Numbered from the stretch's first letter, positions 31,869 through 42,400 are shown. The stretch is DNA of 64,000 nucleotides from SIG480 sp045546975 (GCA_045546975.1 JAZQDV010000006.1:62001-126000); one strand, 5' to 3'. The notes: a model not told the origin generated them from the sequence alone. A program made the numbers and translations.

Positions 31869-32366
31869 ATGAAAAAAGTTGGTATTGTTATGGGAAGCGA
31901 CAGTGACCTTCCTATCATCAGAAAAGCAACAGATATGCTTTCCTCATTCGAGATTCCGTTTGAGGTGCATGTATACTCTGCACACAGAACACCGGAAGAA
32001 GCTCGGGATTTTTCCCGCAATGCACGCGATAATGGCTTTGGGGTTATAATCGCTGCTGCGGGGATGGCTGCGCATCTTGCCGGTGCTATTGCTGCAAATA
32101 CAACAATTCCTGTTATCGGAATTCCGTGTGCGTCAAAAAACCTTGACGGACTTGACGCTCTTCTTTCAACCGTACAGATGCCTACAGGTATTCCTGTTGC
32201 AACGGTTGCGATTGATGGCGGTGCAAACGCGGCACTTCTTGCGGCACAGATTCTTGCAGTGTCGGATAAGGACCTTGCGTCAAAGCTTGACGATAAGCGT
32301 AAAAAGGATGCGGAGACAGTTCTTGAAAAAGATGCAAAGATCTCTGCAGAGTTAAATAATAAATAA
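31869..32366 (+). CDS. purE: 5-(carboxyamino)imidazole/AIR carboxylase-mutase PurE
   Basis: 165 residues, normal PurE length. Motifs: MGSDSDLPI, YSAHRTPEEA, AAAGMAAHLAGAIAA and DALLSTVQMPTGIPVATVAIDG. The last segment resembles class II PurE, which uses CO2 directly on AIR rather than the PurK product; no purK is in the operon. The ATG at 31869 has GGAGG upstream; the frame is open 14 codons further back, but those lie in the riboswitch terminator. First gene of the ten-gene purine operon. Confidence 0.93.
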   Translation: MKKVGIVMGSDSDLPIIRKATDMLSSFEIPFEVHVYSAHRTPEEARDFSRNARDNGFGVIIAAAGMAAHLAGAIAANTTIPVIGIPCASKNLDGLDALLSTVQMPTGIPVATVAIDGGANAALLAAQILAVSDKDLASKLDDKRKKDAETVLEKDAKISAELNNK

Positions 32367-32384
32367 TTTTAGGAGGATATAAAA

Positions 32385-33095
32385 ATGACAAAAAAGGAAT
32401 TGCTTTACGAAGGAAAAGCCAAGAAGGTTTATGCAACCGACAATCCTGAGGTATTGCTTGTTGATTACAAGGACGATGCGACAGCATTCAACGGACTCAA
32501 AAAGGGTACCATTTCAGGAAAGGGTGCTATCAATAACAGAGTTACAAACTTCATGATGCAGCTTCTTGAAAAGGAAGGCGTTGCAACTCATTTCGTAGAA
32601 GAACTCTCAGACCGCGAAACACTTGTCAAGAAGGTTTCCATTGTTCCTCTTGAGGTTATTATCAGAAATATTTCTGCAGGCTCTTTTGCGAAGCGCTACG
32701 GTGTAGAAGAGGGTATTGTTTTCTCGGAGCCGACAATCGAGTTCTCATACAAGAACGATGATCTTGGCGATCCGCTTATCAACGATTACCACGCTCTTGC
32801 TCTCGGCATCGCAACAAAGGAAGAAATCGAAACAATCAAGAATATGTCCTTTAAGATAAACGAAGTTATGAAGGCTTTCTTCAAGAATCTCAACGTAGAC
32901 CTTGTAGACTTCAAACTCGAGTTCGGTAAGGTTTCAGACGGAACAATCGTTCTTGCTGATGAAATTTCTCCCGATACCTGCCGCTTCTGGGACAGCACAA
33001 CTCACGAAAAGCTTGACAAGGACCGTTTCCGTCGCGACCTCGGCAATGTTGAGGATGCATATCAGGAAATGATGAAGCGTATTCTCGGAAAGTAA
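32385..33095 (+). CDS. purC: SAICAR synthetase
   Basis: 236 residues. Signatures include LLYEGKAKKVYATDNPEVLLVDYKDDATAFNG (in parts: YEGKAKKVYA, VDYKDDATAFNG), PLEVIIRNISAGSF and IVLADEISPDTCRFWD. It joins aspartate to CAIR using ATP, the eighth step of purine synthesis. AGGAGG precedes the ATG. It lies 18 bases after purE. Confidence 0.97.
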   Translation: MTKKELLYEGKAKKVYATDNPEVLLVDYKDDATAFNGLKKGTISGKGAINNRVTNFMMQLLEKEGVATHFVEELSDRETLVKKVSIVPLEVIIRNISAGSFAKRYGVEEGIVFSEPTIEFSYKNDDLGDPLINDYHALALGIATKEEIETIKNMSFKINEVMKAFFKNLNVDLVDFKLEFGKVSDGTIVLADEISPDTCRFWDSTTHEKLDKDRFRRDLGNVEDAYQEMMKRILGK

Positions 33096-33110
33096 TTAAG
33101 GAGGACTAAA

Positions 33111-34535
33111 ATGGGAGGATTTTTCGGCGCAGTATCCAACCACGATGTTCTCGCTGATGTCTATTTCGGTACAGACTATCACACGCATCTTGGTACCCGT
33201 CGTGCAGGTATAGCTGCATACGATAAAAAAATAGGTCTTCAGCGTGAGATTCACAATATCCAGAAGTCACCGTTCCGCGCAAAGTTTGAGCATATCTTTT
33301 CCGATATGTGCGGAACATCTGCCATAGGATGTATAAGTGACTATGACCCGCAACCGCTTCTTATACGCTCTAAGCTGGGAACGTATGCTATATGCGTCAT
33401 CGGTATTGTAAATAACGCAGATGAGCTTATTGATAAGTATCTTTCCGACAAAGGAACTCATTTTGATGCGATGACAGGCGGTGGAGTAAACTCTACTGAA
33501 CTTGTAGCTGCACTTATAAGTCAGAAGAGTAACTTTGTCGAGGGGATAAAGTTTGCCCAGGATGAAATTGACGGGACGGCATCTATTATCGTGCTTGAAA
33601 ACGACGGCTCGATTATTGCCGCGAGGGACAAGCTCGGCAGAATCCCCGTAATAGTTGGAAAAAACGAGGCAGGGCACTGTGTCTCTTTTGAAGAGTTTGC
33701 TTTTGAAAAGCTTGGATACGACAAGATAAAAGAGCTTGGACCGGGCGAGATTGTGAGAATCACGGTTGATGACGTAACACAACTTGCAGAGCCGGGCAAG
33801 GAAATGCGTATGTGCGCATTTTTGTGGAGCTATTACGGATACCCGACCTCTACATACGAAGGTGTAAATGTAGAAGCAATGCGCTATCGTAACGGAGAGA
33901 TAATGGCGCGCAACGATAAGGAGATGGGTAAGCTCCATGATGTCGACTATGTCGGAGGCGTTCCGGATTCGGGAACACCACATGCCATAGGATATGCAAA
34001 CGAGAGCAGAAAAAAGTTTGCAAGAGCGTTTATCAAGTACACACCAAGCTGGGCAAGAAGCTTTATTTCGACGCAGCAAAAAGAGAGAATGAAGGTCGCA
34101 AAAATGAAGCTCATTCCTGTTCCTGAATTGATTCAGGATAAGAAGCTTTTGTTTGTTGACGATTCAATCGTGCGTGGAACACAGCTTCAGGAAACAGTTG
34201 AGTTTTTATATGACAGCGGAGCAAAAGAAGTACATATGCGTTCGGCGTGTCCACCGATTATGTACGGATGCAAATACTTAAACTTCTCCCGTGCGACAGA
34301 TGATATGGAGCTTATAGCACGCCGTGTCATTATGGAGCTTGAGGGCGAAGAGGGCTTTAATCATATTGAAGAGTACAGTGACGGAAAAACCGAGCGTGGC
34401 AAGAAGCTTCGTGATGCAATATGTAAACAGCTTCATCTCGCATCGCTTGAGTTCCAGTCACTTGAGGGAGTCTTAGAGTCTATAGGCATAGAGCCTTGTA
34501 AGCTCTGCACATATTGCTGGAATGGAAAGGAATAG
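33111..34535 (+). CDS. purF: PurF-like amidophosphoribosyltransferase lacking the catalytic N-terminal Cys
   Basis: 474 residues. The N-terminal Ntn-type glutaminase half starts MGGFFGAVS, where active PurF has a Cys as residue 1 after processing. The first cysteine here is C67. The usual LQHRGQE and HNGN motifs are replaced by HLGTRRAG and VIGIVNN. The phosphoribosyltransferase half is intact: VGGVPDSGTPHAIGYA, the PRPP loop FVDDSIVRGTQ (349-358) and MRSACPPIMYG. C-terminal CKLCTYC resembles the Fe-S ligands of Bacillus-type PurF. It probably makes phosphoribosylamine from PRPP, perhaps with free ammonia. I recall similar MGGFFG-type proteins in Clostridia and Bacteroidetes. It stands in the normal purF position. 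Confidence 0.85.
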   Translation: MGGFFGAVSNHDVLADVYFGTDYHTHLGTRRAGIAAYDKKIGLQREIHNIQKSPFRAKFEHIFSDMCGTSAIGCISDYDPQPLLIRSKLGTYAICVIGIVNNADELIDKYLSDKGTHFDAMTGGGVNSTELVAALISQKSNFVEGIKFAQDEIDGTASIIVLENDGSIIAARDKLGRIPVIVGKNEAGHCVSFEEFAFEKLGYDKIKELGPGEIVRITVDDVTQLAEPGKEMRMCAFLWSYYGYPTSTYEGVNVEAMRYRNGEIMARNDKEMGKLHDVDYVGGVPDSGTPHAIGYANESRKKFARAFIKYTPSWARSFISTQQKERMKVAKMKLIPVPELIQDKKLLFVDDSIVRGTQLQETVEFLYDSGAKEVHMRSACPPIMYGCKYLNFSRATDDMELIARRVIMELEGEEGFNHIEEYSDGKTERGKKLRDAICKQLHLASLEFQSLEGVLESIGIEPCKLCTYCWNGKE

Positions 34536-34540
34536 TAGAT

Positions 34541-35581
34541 ATGAATATGCAATCTAAATCTGACAGCTATGCAGCAGCCGGAGTTGATATTACGGCAGGT
34601 TACCGCGCTGTTGAACTTATGAAACAACATATCGCAAAGACAATGACAAGCGGAGTTTGCTCTGATGTCGGCGGCTTTGGCGGTCTTTTTGAACTAGATG
34701 TCACCGGTATGACAAGACCTGTTCTCGTCAGCGGTACAGACGGTGTCGGAACTAAGCTCAAGCTTGCTTTTCTTCTTGATAAGCACGATACAGTAGGTAT
34801 CGACTGCGTTGCTATGTGCGTAAACGATATTATCTGTGCAGGCGCAAAGCCGCTTTTCTTCCTTGACTATATCGCCTGTGGAAAGAATGTTCCTGAGCGC
34901 ATTGCAGACATCGTAAAGGGTGTTGCTGAAGGCTGTGTTCAGTCAGGTGCGGCACTTATAGGTGGAGAAACTGCAGAAATGCCGGGCTTTTATCCGGTTG
35001 ACGAATATGACCTTGCAGGATACGCTACCGGTGTTGTTGATAAGTCAAAGATAATTGACAACAAAACAATGGCAGAGGGCGATGTTGTTATCGCTCTTGC
35101 ATCAAGCGGTGTTCATTCAAACGGATTTTCTCTTGTAAGAAAGGTGTTTGATGTTGAGAACAGCGATATCAAATCCCCGTGTGAAGAGCTTGGCGGAAAG
35201 TCCATCGGCGAAACTCTTCTTACGCCTACCAAAATCTATGTAAAGTCAGTTCTTGCTCTTCTTGAGAAGGTAAAGGTAAAGGGAATTTCCCACATTACCG
35301 GCGGCGGATTCTATGAGAATATTCCGAGAAGTATTCCGGACGGTCTAGGAGCAAAGATTGATAAGTCTGCTGTGAAAATCCTTCCAATATTTGAGCTTAT
35401 TGCAAAAACGGGAAACATCAGCGAGCGCGACATGTTCAATACTTTCAATATGGGTGTTGGTATGAGCATAGTTGTCTCAAAGGATGATGTTACGGAGGCA
35501 CTTTCAATTCTTCGCGAGAACGGAGAAGATGCATACGTGATCGGCGAGATTATAAAGTCCGACGAAAAGGTGATTTTATGA
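34541..35581 (+). CDS. purM: AIR synthetase (FGAM cyclo-ligase)
   Basis: 346 residues. Typical segments: SYAAAGVDITAGYRAVELMK, LVSGTDGVGTKLKLAF, CVNDIICAGAKPLFFLDY, LIGGETAEMPGFY and HITGGGFYENIPR. It cyclises FGAM to AIR with ATP. The start at 34541 follows AAAGGA and lies five bases after the purF stop; a second ATG two codons on is also possible. The stop overlaps the purN start by four bases. Confidence 0.96.
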   Translation: MNMQSKSDSYAAAGVDITAGYRAVELMKQHIAKTMTSGVCSDVGGFGGLFELDVTGMTRPVLVSGTDGVGTKLKLAFLLDKHDTVGIDCVAMCVNDIICAGAKPLFFLDYIACGKNVPERIADIVKGVAEGCVQSGAALIGGETAEMPGFYPVDEYDLAGYATGVVDKSKIIDNKTMAEGDVVIALASSGVHSNGFSLVRKVFDVENSDIKSPCEELGGKSIGETLLTPTKIYVKSVLALLEKVKVKGISHITGGGFYENIPRSIPDGLGAKIDKSAVKILPIFELIAKTGNISERDMFNTFNMGVGMSIVVSKDDVTEALSILRENGEDAYVIGEIIKSDEKVIL

Positions 35582-36183
35582 GAAAAGCAAGAATAGCGGT
35601 TCTTGTTTCAGGTGGAGGAACAAACCTCCAGGCTCTTATTGATGCCGAAAAGAGCGGGATTATAAAAAGCGGAAAGATAGAACTTGTTATTTCAAATAAC
35701 GCAGATGCTTATGCGCTCGAGCGTGCTAAAAGAGCAAATATTGAAACTGCCGTTGTTCTAAAAAAAGAGCTTGGCAGTTCCGATGCTTTTGAAAAAAAGA
35801 TTATAAGTCTTCTTGACGGGAAGAAGATTGACATTATCGTTCTTGCAGGCTTTATGTCAATTTTAAGCGCTGATTTTACCAAGCGCTATCCCGAAAGAAT
35901 AATAAACGTACACCCATCACTTATTCCGTCGTTTTGCGGAAAGGGATTTTATGGACTCCGCGTCCATGAAGCTGCGCTTTCCTATGGCGTAAAAGTGACG
36001 GGGGCAACGGTACACTTTGTAAATGAGATACCCGACGGCGGAAAAATCATTATGCAAAAGGCTGTTGCAATACGGGAAAGCGACACGCCGGAAACTCTGC
36101 AGAAACGCGTCATGCGTCTTGCGGAGTGGAAGATTCTTCCTGAGGCTGTGGAAAAGGTAAGTTCGGATATTATTTCAAAGTAA
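35578..36183 (+). CDS. purN: GAR transformylase, folate-dependent
   Basis: 201 residues. RIAVLVSGGGTNLQALID begins the phosphate-binding loop. Catalytic segments: NVHPSLIPSFCGKGFYG (with the active His) and VTGATVHFVNEIPDGG with the key Asp. It formylates GAR using 10-formyl-THF, which links this step to fhs at the operon end. The start overlaps purM by four bases (ATGA). Confidence 0.96.
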   Translation: MRKARIAVLVSGGGTNLQALIDAEKSGIIKSGKIELVISNNADAYALERAKRANIETAVVLKKELGSSDAFEKKIISLLDGKKIDIIVLAGFMSILSADFTKRYPERIINVHPSLIPSFCGKGFYGLRVHEAALSYGVKVTGATVHFVNEIPDGGKIIMQKAVAIRESDTPETLQKRVMRLAEWKILPEAVEKVSSDIISK

Positions 36184-36200
36184 CTGAAAGGAAATGCTCA

Positions 36201-36920
36201 ATGAACATTTATGAAATCAATGACATCGCAAAGCAGATAGAAGGAAACTCCTATGTCGGTCGCGGTATAGTAATCGGCAAGAGCGGGGACGGCAAGAAGG
36301 CTTGCAGTGCATACTTTATTATGGGACGCAGTGCGAACAGTCGCAATCGTATATTTACTGAGAAGAATGGCGATATATATACCGAGCCGTTTGACGCTTC
36401 AAAGGTAGAGGATCCGAGCCTCATTATATATGCGGCAATACGTTCCTTTGAAAATAAGCTCATTGTTACAAACGGTGACCAGACAGATACAATATATGAC
36501 TTTGTATCAAAGGGTAAGGGCTTTAGAGAGGCACTGGGTACTCGTGAGTTTGAGCCTGATGCACCGAATTTTACACCAAGAATAAGCGGTATGCTTACAT
36601 TTGACAACAATGATTTCACGTATGAAATGAGCATTCTCAAGAGCATAGATGCAGAGGGCTCTGCTTGCACAAGAATGACGTTTGACTATCCGGCAATTCC
36701 GGGGCTTGGTCACTTTATCCATACCTACGTATGCGACGGTAACCCGATTCCGACCTTCCAGGGCGAACCTGAGCGCGTTGCTATTCCCGATGATATCGAT
36801 GCGTTTACACAAAAGCTCTGGAACGCTCTTGATGAGCAGAATAAAATATCACTCTATGTCCGTTACACTGATTTGGATAGCGGAAAGTTTGAAGACAGAT
36901 TGATAAATAAGAATAAATAA
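36201..36920 (+). CDS. IMP cyclohydrolase, PurO family
   Basis: 239 residues of the IMP cyclohydrolase family first described in archaea (PurO), recognisable from NSYVGRGIVIG, FIMGRSANSRNRIF, YPAIPGLGHFIHTY and PTFQGEPERV. The Ntn-like fold closes FAICAR to IMP, the last step of purine synthesis. In most bacteria this is the N-terminal half of PurH; here it is a separate, unrelated enzyme next to a stand-alone AICAR transformylase. AAAGGA precedes the ATG. Assignment rests on recognised motifs and on its place in the operon. Confidence 0.85.
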   Translation: MNIYEINDIAKQIEGNSYVGRGIVIGKSGDGKKACSAYFIMGRSANSRNRIFTEKNGDIYTEPFDASKVEDPSLIIYAAIRSFENKLIVTNGDQTDTIYDFVSKGKGFREALGTREFEPDAPNFTPRISGMLTFDNNDFTYEMSILKSIDAEGSACTRMTFDYPAIPGLGHFIHTYVCDGNPIPTFQGEPERVAIPDDIDAFTQKLWNALDEQNKISLYVRYTDLDSGKFEDRLINKNK

Positions 36921-36932
36921 GGGGAGTTAACG

Positions 36933-38117
36933 ATGAAGGAATTTGAACTCAAATACGGCTGTAATCCGAATCAGAAGCCGGCAAAAATTTTCATGAACGA
37001 CGGAAGCGACCTTCCGATAGAGATTCTCTCCGGCAGACCCGGATACATAAATTTTCTCGATGCGTTTAACTCCTGGCAGCTTGTAAAAGAACTAAAGGAA
37101 GTTCTCGGACTTCCTGCTGCAACGTCTTTTAAGCACGTAAGCCCGACATCTGCAGCGGTTGGAATTCCGCTTTCGGATAAGCTTAAGAAAGCTTGTTTTG
37201 TTGACGATGTAGAGGGTCTTGATGAGTCACTGCTTGCATGTGCTTATGCAAGAGCACGCGGAACTGACAGAATGTGCTCATTTGGCGACTGGGTTGCGCT
37301 TTCTGATGTTTGCGACGTAACAACCGCAAATATGATTAAGCGCGAGGTTTCCGACGGTGTAATAGCTCCGGGATATGAGCCGGAGGCACTTGAAATATTA
37401 AAGACAAAGCGCAAGGGCAACTATAATATAGTAAAGATTGACCCGAACTTTGTTCCTCAGGAAATTGAGCAGAAGCAGGTTTTCGGAATCACGTTTGAGC
37501 AGGGAAGAAACAACTTTGCAATTAACCGTGAGCTTCTTACAAATATTGTTACTGCAAACAAAGATATTCCTGAAGAAGCACTTCGCGACCTTATTGTTGC
37601 GCTCATTACACTTAAGTACACACAGTCAAACTCCGTTTGCTACGCAGTGGACGGACAGGCTATTGGTGTAGGTGCAGGTCAGCAGTCACGTATTCACTGC
37701 ACGCGTCTTGCAGGAACAAAGGCAGATACCTGGTTCTTGCGTCAGCACGAAAAGGTATTGAACCTTCCGTTCAAGGAGGATTTGGGCCGTCCTGAACGCG
37801 ACAACGTAATTGACGGCTATATAAACAAGAATGAAGAGGATGTTTGCGCGGACGGTAACTGGGAAAAGTACTTCACAAAGAAGCCTGAGCCGTTTACACA
37901 GGAAGAAATGCGCGCATACCTTGATTCTATTGACGGTGTAGCTCTTGGTTCTGATGCGTTCTTCCCGTTTGCGGATAACATTGACAGAGCTAAAAAGAGT
38001 GGAGTTAAGTACATCGCAGAGCCGGGCGGTTCTATCCGTGACGATATCGTTATCGAGCGTTGCGACCACTACGGTATGGCTATGGCATTCACAGGAATGC
38101 GTTTGTTCCACCATTGA
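36933..38117 (+). CDS. purH: AICAR transformylase (stand-alone PurH C-terminal type)
   Basis: 394 residues, equal to the transformylase part of PurH without the IMP cyclohydrolase part. Begins ELKYGCNPNQKPA. Catalytic K67/H68 lie in TSFKHVSPTSAA, and TQSNSVCYAVDGQAIGVGAGQQSR is the long conserved core. PFADNIDRAKKSGVKYIAEPGGS closes the domain. It formylates AICAR using 10-formyl-THF. AICAR monophosphate is also the ligand family of the riboswitch upstream. GGGGAG precedes the ATG, 12 bases after the cyclohydrolase gene. Confidence 0.93.
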   Translation: MKEFELKYGCNPNQKPAKIFMNDGSDLPIEILSGRPGYINFLDAFNSWQLVKELKEVLGLPAATSFKHVSPTSAAVGIPLSDKLKKACFVDDVEGLDESLLACAYARARGTDRMCSFGDWVALSDVCDVTTANMIKREVSDGVIAPGYEPEALEILKTKRKGNYNIVKIDPNFVPQEIEQKQVFGITFEQGRNNFAINRELLTNIVTANKDIPEEALRDLIVALITLKYTQSNSVCYAVDGQAIGVGAGQQSRIHCTRLAGTKADTWFLRQHEKVLNLPFKEDLGRPERDNVIDGYINKNEEDVCADGNWEKYFTKKPEPFTQEEMRAYLDSIDGVALGSDAFFPFADNIDRAKKSGVKYIAEPGGSIRDDIVIERCDHYGMAMAFTGMRLFHH

Positions 38118-38132
38118 TACGGAGGTAACCTG

Positions 38133-39401
38133 ATGAAAATTATGGTTGTCGGTGGCGGCGGAAGAGAGCATGCCATCATAAAAAAGATAAAACTAAATAA
38201 AAATGTGTCGGAAATCTTTGCCCTTCCGGGTAACGGTGGTATGAGAGATGACGCTATATGTGTTGATATCGGAGCAAAGGATATTCCGAAAATAGTTGAT
38301 TTTGCGGTTGAAAACAAGATTGATTATGCAATCGTCGCACCTGATGACCCGCTTGTTCTTGGTGCAGTAGATGCGCTTGAGGAGAAGGGGATCCCGTGCT
38401 TCGGTCCGGAGGCTTCCGCGGCTATAATTGAAGGAAGTAAGGTTTTCTCCAAAAACTTGATGAAGAAATACAATATTCCCACAGCGGAGTATGAAGTATT
38501 TGATAACTGCGAAGATGCGCTCAAATACCTTGAAACCGCGCCGATTCCAACTGTTGTAAAGGCGGACGGCTTGGCACTTGGAAAAGGCGTTATAATTGCA
38601 GAAACCCGAGATGCGGCAATTGACGCCGTAAAGTCAATGATGCAGGATAAGGCATTTGGAAAGAGCGGAGAGACCATTGTCATTGAAGAGTTCCTAACAG
38701 GTCCTGAGGTTTCAGTCCTTGCATTTACTGACGGAAAAACAGTAGTGCCGATGATATCTTCAATGGACCATAAGAGAATAGGTGATAACGATACAGGTCT
38801 TAACACAGGCGGTATGGGTACCGTTGCGCCAAACCCCTATTATACAGATGCGATTGCAAAAACCTGTATGGAAAAGATATTTATCCCGACGATAAAGGCT
38901 ATGAACGAAGAGGGAAGAACCTTCAAGGGTTGCCTCTATTTCGGCCTTATGATTACTGCAGACGGCCCGAAGGTAATTGAGTATAACTGCCGTTTCGGTG
39001 ATCCCGAAACACAGGTCGTACTGCCTCTTCTTGAAAGTGATTTACTCACAGTTATGCAGGCTGTCACAAATGAAAAACTCTCGGAAACTGAAGTGAAATT
39101 CAGCGATAAGAGTGCTTGCTGTGTAATAATGGCTTCAAAAGGCTATCCGACAGATTATGAAAAGGGCTTTGTGATGGATATCCCGTCTGATATAGCAGAC
39201 AACGTGTACGTTGCAGGCGCAAAGACAGATGGGGACAGGCTTCTCACAAACGGAGGCAGAGTCCTTGGTGCAACAGCTGTTGCAGATACGCTCCCTAAAG
39301 CTATACGTGATGCATACGAGCTTGTATCACGCATAAAGTTTGATAATTCATATTACCGTCGTGACATTGGTGCTAAAGCGCTTCGCGCAATGGAGGAATA
39401 A
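38133..39401 (+). CDS. purD: GAR synthetase (phosphoribosylamine--glycine ligase)
   Basis: 422 residues. ATP-grasp enzyme: MKIMVVGGGGREHAI, VKADGLALGKGVIIA, HKRIGDNDTGLNTGGMGTVAP (in two parts: DHKRIGDNDTG, LNTGGMGTVAP) and YNCRFGDPETQ. It joins glycine to phosphoribosylamine, the product expected of the neighbouring PurF-like enzyme. GGAGG precedes the ATG. purL follows after three bases. Confidence 0.97.
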   Translation: MKIMVVGGGGREHAIIKKIKLNKNVSEIFALPGNGGMRDDAICVDIGAKDIPKIVDFAVENKIDYAIVAPDDPLVLGAVDALEEKGIPCFGPEASAAIIEGSKVFSKNLMKKYNIPTAEYEVFDNCEDALKYLETAPIPTVVKADGLALGKGVIIAETRDAAIDAVKSMMQDKAFGKSGETIVIEEFLTGPEVSVLAFTDGKTVVPMISSMDHKRIGDNDTGLNTGGMGTVAPNPYYTDAIAKTCMEKIFIPTIKAMNEEGRTFKGCLYFGLMITADGPKVIEYNCRFGDPETQVVLPLLESDLLTVMQAVTNEKLSETEVKFSDKSACCVIMASKGYPTDYEKGFVMDIPSDIADNVYVAGAKTDGDRLLTNGGRVLGATAVADTLPKAIRDAYELVSRIKFDNSYYRRDIGAKALRAMEE

Positions 39402-39404
39402 CTC

Positions 39405-42400
39405 ATGGTTTTTAGAGTATTTGTTGAAAAGAAAAAGGAGCTTGCAAACGAGGCTCGCGCGCTTCTTTCAGATGCAAGAAGTCTTCTCGGTAAGAAGAAT
39501 CTCACAGAAGTCAGGGTTATAAACCGCTATGACGCTGAAAATATCACCGAAGAGCTTTTTGATTATGCAAAGAAGACTGTTTTCTCGGAGCCTCAGCTTG
39601 ATATTGTTACAGATGAGGTAACCGGCACAGATAATGCAACTGTCTTTGCTGTAGAATATCTCCCGGGTCAGTTTGACCAGAGAGCAGACTCTGCTGCACA
39701 GTGTATCCAGATTATCTCACAGGGAGAGCGTCCCACGGTCAAGACTGCAAAGATATACGTTCTTTACGGAAACCTTTCAGAGTCTGACATTGCAGATATC
39801 AAGAAGTATGTCATTAACCCCGTTGAGGCACGCGAGGCAACTCTCGAAAAGCCGGAAACATTGAAGACAGAATATGATATCCCCACAGAGGTAAAAACTC
39901 TTGACGGATTTATTGATCTTGACAGAAAGGGCCTCGAAGCATTTGTTTCAGAATACGGCCTTGCTATGGATGCAGATGACATCGAGTTCTGCCAGGAGTA
40001 TTTCAAAAAAGAAAACAGAAACCCGACCATTACGGAAATCCGGATGATTGATACATACTGGTCAGACCACTGCAGACACACAACATTCCTCACCGTCATT
40101 GATGATGTAAAGTTTGAGGACGAGCTTTTGCAGAAAACGTATGATGAGTATATTGAGATAAGACGTGAGTTGGGAAGAACAAAACCCGTCTGCCTTATGG
40201 ATCTTGCCACCGTTGCTGTAAAGTATCTCAAGAAAAACGGACACCTTGACCGACTTGATGAGTCTGAGGAAATCAATGCATGTACCGTAAAGATAGATGT
40301 AGAGATTGACGGCAAGGTTGAACCGTGGCTCTTGCTCTTTAAGAATGAAACACATAACCACCCGACGGAAATTGAACCGTTCGGTGGTGCGGCAACCTGC
40401 ATTGGCGGAGCAATCCGTGACCCGCTTTCTGGACGTTCCTATGTATACGGAGCTATGCGTCTTACTGGTGCGGCAGACCCACTGAAGCCCGTAAATGAGA
40501 CCATGAAGGGTAAGCTCCCGCAGAGAAAAATTGTCACAACTGCGGCAGCAGGATACTCTTCCTACGGTAATCAGATAGGTCTTGCAACGGGTATTGTCGA
40601 TGAAATCTATCACGACGGTTATGCTGCAAAGCGCATGGAAATCGGTGCAGTTATAGCTGCAGCACCGCAGGAGAATGTAAGGCGTGAGCGACCGGCACCC
40701 GGAGATGTTGTCATCCTTCTTGGCGGAAGCACGGGGCGCGACGGCTGCGGCGGAGCTACGGGCTCTTCGAAATCACATACGGCAACTTCACTTGAAACCT
40801 GCGGAGCCGAGGTGCAGAAGGGTAACGCTCCGGAGGAAAGAAAGCTTCAGCGTCTTTTCAGAAATTCAGAAGCAAGCAAGATGATCAAGCGTTGCAATGA
40901 CTTTGGCGCAGGCGGTGTATCCGTTGCTATCGGTGAGCTTGCAGACGGTCTTGAAATTAACCTCAATGCAGTACCGAAAAAGTATGAAGGTCTTGACGGA
41001 ACAGAGCTTGCAATAAGCGAGTCACAGGAGAGAATGGCGGTTGTAATTGCCGCAGAGGATACGGATAAGTTCCTCGCTCTTGCAAATAGCGAGAATCTCC
41101 AGGCTTGTCCCGTTGCAGTTGTTACAGAGCTTCCGCGCCTTGTAATGTACTGGAACGATAAGAAGATTGTTGATATAAGCCGCGAGTTCTTAAATTCAAA
41201 CGGCGCAGATAAGCACATCAACGTTACTGCAACAAAGCCGAACCTCAAGGAACAGAAAATTGAAGGCGGCTTTAAGGATAATTATAAGAGAATTGCAGAT
41301 GATCTTAACATCTGCTCAAAGCGCGGACTTTCAGAGCGTTTTGACTCTACAATTGGCGCAGGAACAGTTCTTATGCCGTTTGGCGGAAAATATCAGCTTA
41401 CACCTATCCAGGCGATGGTACAGAAAATCTCAGTTGAGAAAAAGCACACAAACGACTGCTCATTTATGTCCTGGGGCTATAACCCGTTTATCACGGAACA
41501 GAGCCCGTATCACGGTGCATATATGGCTGTAGTTGAGTCAGTTTGTAAGCTTATAGCAACGGGTGCAGAGTTCAAGGATGTATACCTTACGTTCCAGGAA
41601 TACTTTGAACGTCTCGGTCGTGATGAAAAGCGTTGGGGCAAACCGCTCTCGGCACTTCTCGGTGCATTCAAGGCACAGAAGGAACTTAAGATTGGTTCAA
41701 TCGGCGGTAAGGACTCTATGAGCGGCACATTTGAGAATTTGGATGTTCCGCCGACCCTCGTTTCCTTTGCCGTAACCTGCGGAAAGGTTTCGGATGTTAT
41801 TTCCCCTGAGTTTAAGAAGGCAGGAAATAAGGTTGTCGTCATCTCTCCGGAGTTTGACGAGAATGGTCTTCCGAAGACGGAGTCATTGCTTTCTGTATTC
41901 CGTAAGGTCACATCCCTTATGCGTAGCGGAAAGGTTCTTGCAGCCTATACTCCGGGTCTTGGCGGCATAGCTGAAGCAGTTATGAAGATGTCCTTTGGTA
42001 ATATGCTCGGATTTAAGTTTAGTGATGACATCTCGGTTTCAGAGCTCTTCAAGTATAGCTACGCATCGTTTGTACTTGAAGTAACTGACGATGTAAGAGA
42101 AGGAAAGCTTCTCGGTTATGTTACTGATGACAACAAGCTTACACTTGGTGGCGAGAGCGTATGCCTTACTGAACTTCTCGGAATTTATGAGGACAAGCTC
42201 GAGAGCGTTTTCAGCTGTAATATTGAAGACAGAGAGACTCCGATGGAGAACTTTAAGTTTGAGGCAAAAGAATGGTCGGCACCTGCTATAAAGACAGCGA
42301 AACCGAAGGTGTTGATTCCTGCATTCCCGGGAACAAACTGTGAGTTTGATTCTGCAAAGGCTGTGCGTGATGCAGGTGCAGAGCCTGAGATTATGGTTAT

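Noticed and set aside
33267..34079. Open frame of 270 codons opposite purF
   Set aside because: Antisense to a conserved coding region; composition is Cys/His/Tyr rich as expected of a shadow frame.
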